Below, in pieces: positions 61,543 to 64,000 of a stretch of 64,000 nucleotides of DNA (its first letter is position 1; each line of letters begins with the position of its first letter). Made by a program: the position numbers and the translations under genes. The notes below the pieces were generated by a model. It was given only the letters and a program-made list of their open reading frames with translations, ran no database searches and had not been told where the DNA came from. Origin of the DNA: Streptomyces ochraceiscleroticus (GTDB lineage: Bacteria; Actinomycetota; Actinomycetes; Streptomycetales; Streptomycetaceae); NCBI RefSeq assembly GCF_000720485.1, contig NZ_JOAX01000004.1:372001-436000 (forward strand). Direction: 5' to 3'.

Positions 61543-62253
61543 GTGGCCCGACAGGCCAAGCACGAGGAATTGCGGGTGGCGCTGCTGGGTGAGATGGGTG
61601 GCGCTGCGCCGCATACGCCGCTGCCCACGGAGCGGGAGATCGCCACGCAGCACGGTGTTTCGCGCAACACCGTGCGGCAGGCGCTGGACGCACTGGAGGC
61701 GGCGGGGAGCGTGTACCGGGTGCAGGGGGCGGGCACATTCGTCGCTCCGCCCGTGGTTTCCAAGTCGCTCACCCTCACCTCGTTCTCCGAGGACATGGCC
61801 GAGCGGAACCTCGAACCGGGCTCGCGGCTGCTGGCCGCGGGGACGGTGCGGGCCGGCCGGCAGCTCGCCGAGCGGCTCGGCGTCGCGCCGGACTCCAAGG
61901 TCGTCCGCGTCTCCCGGCTGCGGCTCGCCGACGGCTCACCCATGTGCCTGGAGAACGTCCACTTCCCGGCGGACCGCGTCCCCGGGCTCGTCGACGAGGA
62001 CCTGACGGGTTCGCTGTACGCGCTGCTCAACGAGCGGTACGGACTGGACATCCGCTCGGCCGACCAGATCATCCGGGCCGTCGACCTCGACGACACGGAG
62101 TCGGCCCTGCTCGGCGTGCCACTGGGCAGTTCGGGGCTGCGGGTACAGCGGGTCGGCCTGGACCGCCGCGACACCCCGGTCGAGGCGACGACCACGATCT
62201 ACCGCGCCGACCGCTACGACATCCGCTTCACCGTCCGCAGGGCGCAGTCATGA
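61543..62253 (+). CDS. GntR (HutC/UTRA) regulator
   Basis: 236 aa from a GTG at 61543. HTH: LPTEREIATQHGVSRNTVRQALDALEAAGSVYRVQGAGTFV; C-terminal UTRA effector domain (SLYALLNERYGLDI, RVGLDRRDTPVEATTTIYRADRYDI). Overlaps the kinase gene by 4 nt. Likely senses an amino-sugar phosphate. Confidence 0.9.
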   Translation: MARQAKHEELRVALLGEMGGAAPHTPLPTEREIATQHGVSRNTVRQALDALEAAGSVYRVQGAGTFVAPPVVSKSLTLTSFSEDMAERNLEPGSRLLAAGTVRAGRQLAERLGVAPDSKVVRVSRLRLADGSPMCLENVHFPADRVPGLVDEDLTGSLYALLNERYGLDIRSADQIIRAVDLDDTESALLGVPLGSSGLRVQRVGLDRRDTPVEATTTIYRADRYDIRFTVRRAQS

Positions 62254-63227
62254 CGGCCACGCTGCTCGGTGTCGACGTGGGCGGGACGAAGATCGCTGCC
62301 GGTGTCGTCTCGGCGGACGGCGCGCTGCTGGCCTCGCTCGTGCGGCCCACACCCGCGGCGCAGGGCCGTACCGCGGTGCTCGACGCCATCGCGGCGGCCG
62401 TTCGCGAACTGCCCGGGTGGGACGGCGCGGAGGGCCTGGGCATCGGCACCGGAGGGGTCATCGACCGCGACCGGGGCGTGGTGCGCTCGGCCAACGCGCT
62501 GCTCCCCGGCTGGGCGGGCACCCGCCTGCGCGAGGAGCTGAGCGCCCGCCTCGGCCTGCCGGTGGCCGCCGACAACGACGCGAACGTCTTCGCGCTGGCC
62601 GAGCAGACCTATGGCGCCGGTGCGGGCTGCGCGTCCGCGCTGTACGTGAGCGTGGGCACCGGCATCGGCGGCGGGCTGGTCACCGGCGGGCGGCTGCTGC
62701 GCGGTGCGCACTGGACGGCGGGCGAGTTCGGCCATATGGCGGTGCCGGAGGCCGCCGGGCGGCCGTGCAACTGCGGCAGGGCGGGGCACCTGGAGGCCGT
62801 CGCTTCCGGGCCCGCGATCACCGCGCGGTTCCGCGAGCTGAGCGGGGAGGAGGACGTGTACGACCTGCGGAAGGTCGCGGCGCTGGCGGAGCCGGACGCC
62901 CGGAACGACGGCTCCGGTACGGCCTCCCGGACGGCCCTCGCCGAAGGCGCGGGTGCGCTGGGTCGCGCGCTGGCCGGGCTGGTCAACACCGTGGACCCGG
63001 AGCGGGTAGTGATCGGCGGCGGTGTCGCCTCCATCGGCGCCCCGTTCTGGCAGCCGTTGACCGAGGCGTTCGCCGCCGAGCTGCTGCCCGGCCCCGCCGG
63101 CATACGGCCCGTGCCCGCCGCGCTCGGGCCCCGCGCCGCGGTGATCGGCGCCGCGGCGCTGCTGCTGGAGCACCACATCCCGGCAGACCACCATGACGAC
63201 GCCAATAAGGACGGGGACAGCGCATGA
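62250..63227 (+). CDS. ROK family sugar kinase (probable ManNAc kinase)
   Basis: 325 aa. ATP loop DVGGTKIAAGVV, catalytic DNDAN and the zinc motif CNCGRAGHLE, where a His replaces the third Cys of CxCGxxGCxE. Context (GntR upstream, NanE downstream, both overlapping by 4 nt) points to phosphorylation of N-acetylmannosamine or a related amino sugar. Confidence 0.88.
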   Translation: MTATLLGVDVGGTKIAAGVVSADGALLASLVRPTPAAQGRTAVLDAIAAAVRELPGWDGAEGLGIGTGGVIDRDRGVVRSANALLPGWAGTRLREELSARLGLPVAADNDANVFALAEQTYGAGAGCASALYVSVGTGIGGGLVTGGRLLRGAHWTAGEFGHMAVPEAAGRPCNCGRAGHLEAVASGPAITARFRELSGEEDVYDLRKVAALAEPDARNDGSGTASRTALAEGAGALGRALAGLVNTVDPERVVIGGGVASIGAPFWQPLTEAFAAELLPGPAGIRPVPAALGPRAAVIGAAALLLEHHIPADHHDDANKDGDSA

Positions 63228-63964
63228 CCGAGAACGCCGCCGATGAGGTGCAGCGCCCCAGCCGGACCACGATGCCCGCCGACCGTGCCCACGAGCTGCT
63301 CGACGGGCTGCGCGGCCGGCTGGTGGTCTCCTGCCAGGCGCTGCCCGGGGACCCGCTGCGCGCACCGGAGCACATGGCCGCGATGGCCGCCTCGGTGACC
63401 GCGGGGGCGCCGGTGGCGGGGGTGCGCGTGCAGGGCGTGGACGACATCCGTGCCGTACGCGCCGTGGTCGGCCTGCCCCTCATCGGGCTGTGGAAAGACG
63501 GCACCGAGGGCGTCTACATCACGCCGACCGCGGACCACGCGCGGGCCGTCGCCGAGGCCGGGGCCGAGATCGTCGCCGTGGACGCGACCGGCCGTCCGCG
63601 CCCGGACGGCCGCCCGTTGCGCGAGACGGTCGAGGCGGTGCACGGTCTGGGCCGGTTACTGATGGCCGATGTTTCCACGGTGGAGGAGGGTGTGGTGGCC
63701 GCCGCGCTCGGTGCCGACGTCGTCTCCACCACCCTGTCCGGTTACACGCCGTACAGCCGTCAGCAGCCGGGACCCGACCTGGAGCTGGTCGGCGAGCTGG
63801 CCGGGCGCCTGGCCGTGCCCGTCTTCGCCGAGGGACGGCTGCACACCCCGGAGCAGGCGGCAGCCGCGATCGAGGCAGGCGCGTGGGGCGTCGTCGTGGG
63901 CGGCGCGATCACCGCACCCGCCGCGATAGCGACCCGCTTCGCCGCCGCCCTACCGCATCCCTGA
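63224..63964 (+). CDS. nanE: N-acetylmannosamine-6-phosphate 2-epimerase (TTA codon)
   Basis: 246 aa; the barrel motifs GLWKDGTEGVYITP, VDATGRPRPDG and STVEEGVVAAALGADVVSTTLSGYT match NanE, which converts ManNAc-6-P to GlcNAc-6-P. Catalytic Lys is in LWKDG. Codon 145 (63656-63658) is TTA, so this metabolic gene may depend on bldA. Overlaps the ROK gene by 4 nt. Confidence 0.9.
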   Translation: MTENAADEVQRPSRTTMPADRAHELLDGLRGRLVVSCQALPGDPLRAPEHMAAMAASVTAGAPVAGVRVQGVDDIRAVRAVVGLPLIGLWKDGTEGVYITPTADHARAVAEAGAEIVAVDATGRPRPDGRPLRETVEAVHGLGRLLMADVSTVEEGVVAAALGADVVSTTLSGYTPYSRQQPGPDLELVGELAGRLAVPVFAEGRLHTPEQAAAAIEAGAWGVVVGGAITAPAAIATRFAAALPHP

Positions 63965-63979
63965 CGTGCCCCTTACCCG

Positions 63980-64000
63980 TCCCTGACGCAACGTCAGGGA
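63980..64000 (+). terminator. Terminator of the nanE operon
   Basis: TCCCTGACG and CGTCAGGGA form a perfect 9-bp stem with a CAA loop 16 nt after the nanE stop, ending at the window edge. Confidence 0.75.

Overview
The window is a high-GC Streptomyces-type chromosome segment. This rests on pervasive GC-rich third positions, frequent GTG starts, 4-nt ATGA/GTGA gene overlaps, rare TTA codons confined to a few regulators and a metabolic gene, and families typical of the genus (BlaL/BlaA/BlaB, GAF-ANTAR, Pls-like, DHA2 pumps, many TetR/LysR/GntR/LacI regulators). I see no rRNA, tRNA, CRISPR array, transposase or prophage. Gene density is high and accessory functions dominate, so this is likely a chromosomal arm rather than the core.

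Layout. 1-3.0 kb: a GH3 beta-glucosidase (cut by the window start) and an MFS sugar transporter, divergent from a TetR regulator. 3.0-11.7 kb: a YtfQRT-YjfF-like sugar ABC transporter, a LacI regulator and a secreted PA14-GH2 glycosidase. Two LacI-type operators tie them together, and galactofuranose is the best guess for the sugar. 11.7-15.8 kb: an APC permease and a beta-lactamase divergon (blaL / LysR blaA / blaB-like). 15.8-17.0 kb: TetR plus an N-terminally truncated PPOX-family gene. 17.0-25.4 kb: a catabolic island. Six genes run leftward (ferredoxin, ferredoxin reductase, ADC-family protein, aldehyde dehydrogenase, extradiol dioxygenase, FAH-family protein). A glutamine-synthetase-like enzyme and a P450 run rightward from a shared promoter region with two near-identical operators. 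25.4-30.5 kb: cytochrome b561, Tat-exported catalase-like protein, secreted-repeat lipoprotein, STAS protein, GAF-ANTAR protein, carbonic anhydrase.

30.7-34.2 kb holds the most interesting unit. It is a four-gene leftward operon: a 50-aa precursor-like peptide ending in three KxG[C/Y]IS pseudo-repeats, a very strong hairpin, a PaaK-like adenylate-forming enzyme, a small WHxxI-motif protein and an MFS exporter. It looks like a RiPP system of no class I recognise. 34.3-41.5 kb: ATP-dependent DNA ligase, Nudix hydrolase, nucleotidyltransferase, FAD monooxygenase + SnoaL-like pair with a divergent LysR, and a TTA-containing two-component system. 41.9-44.4 kb: a poly-lysine-synthetase-like carrier/transmembrane protein without an adenylation domain.

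44.4-54.7 kb: GAF histidine kinase, class C-type serine hydrolase, GntR regulator divergent from a nitrilase-family amidase and amino-acid permease, a DHA2 pump fused to three CarboxypepD_reg-like repeats with its TetR, and an Sfp/EntD-type phosphopantetheinyl transferase. 54.9-59.4 kb: DoxX, a nonapeptide-repeat protein, RDD and DUF1269 membrane proteins, and a MalT-like LuxR regulator with a TTA codon. 59.5-64.0 kb: a small orphan protein, then a sugar MFS transporter followed by GntR-ROK kinase-NanE, an N-acetylmannosamine-type operon ended by a terminator hairpin at the window edge.
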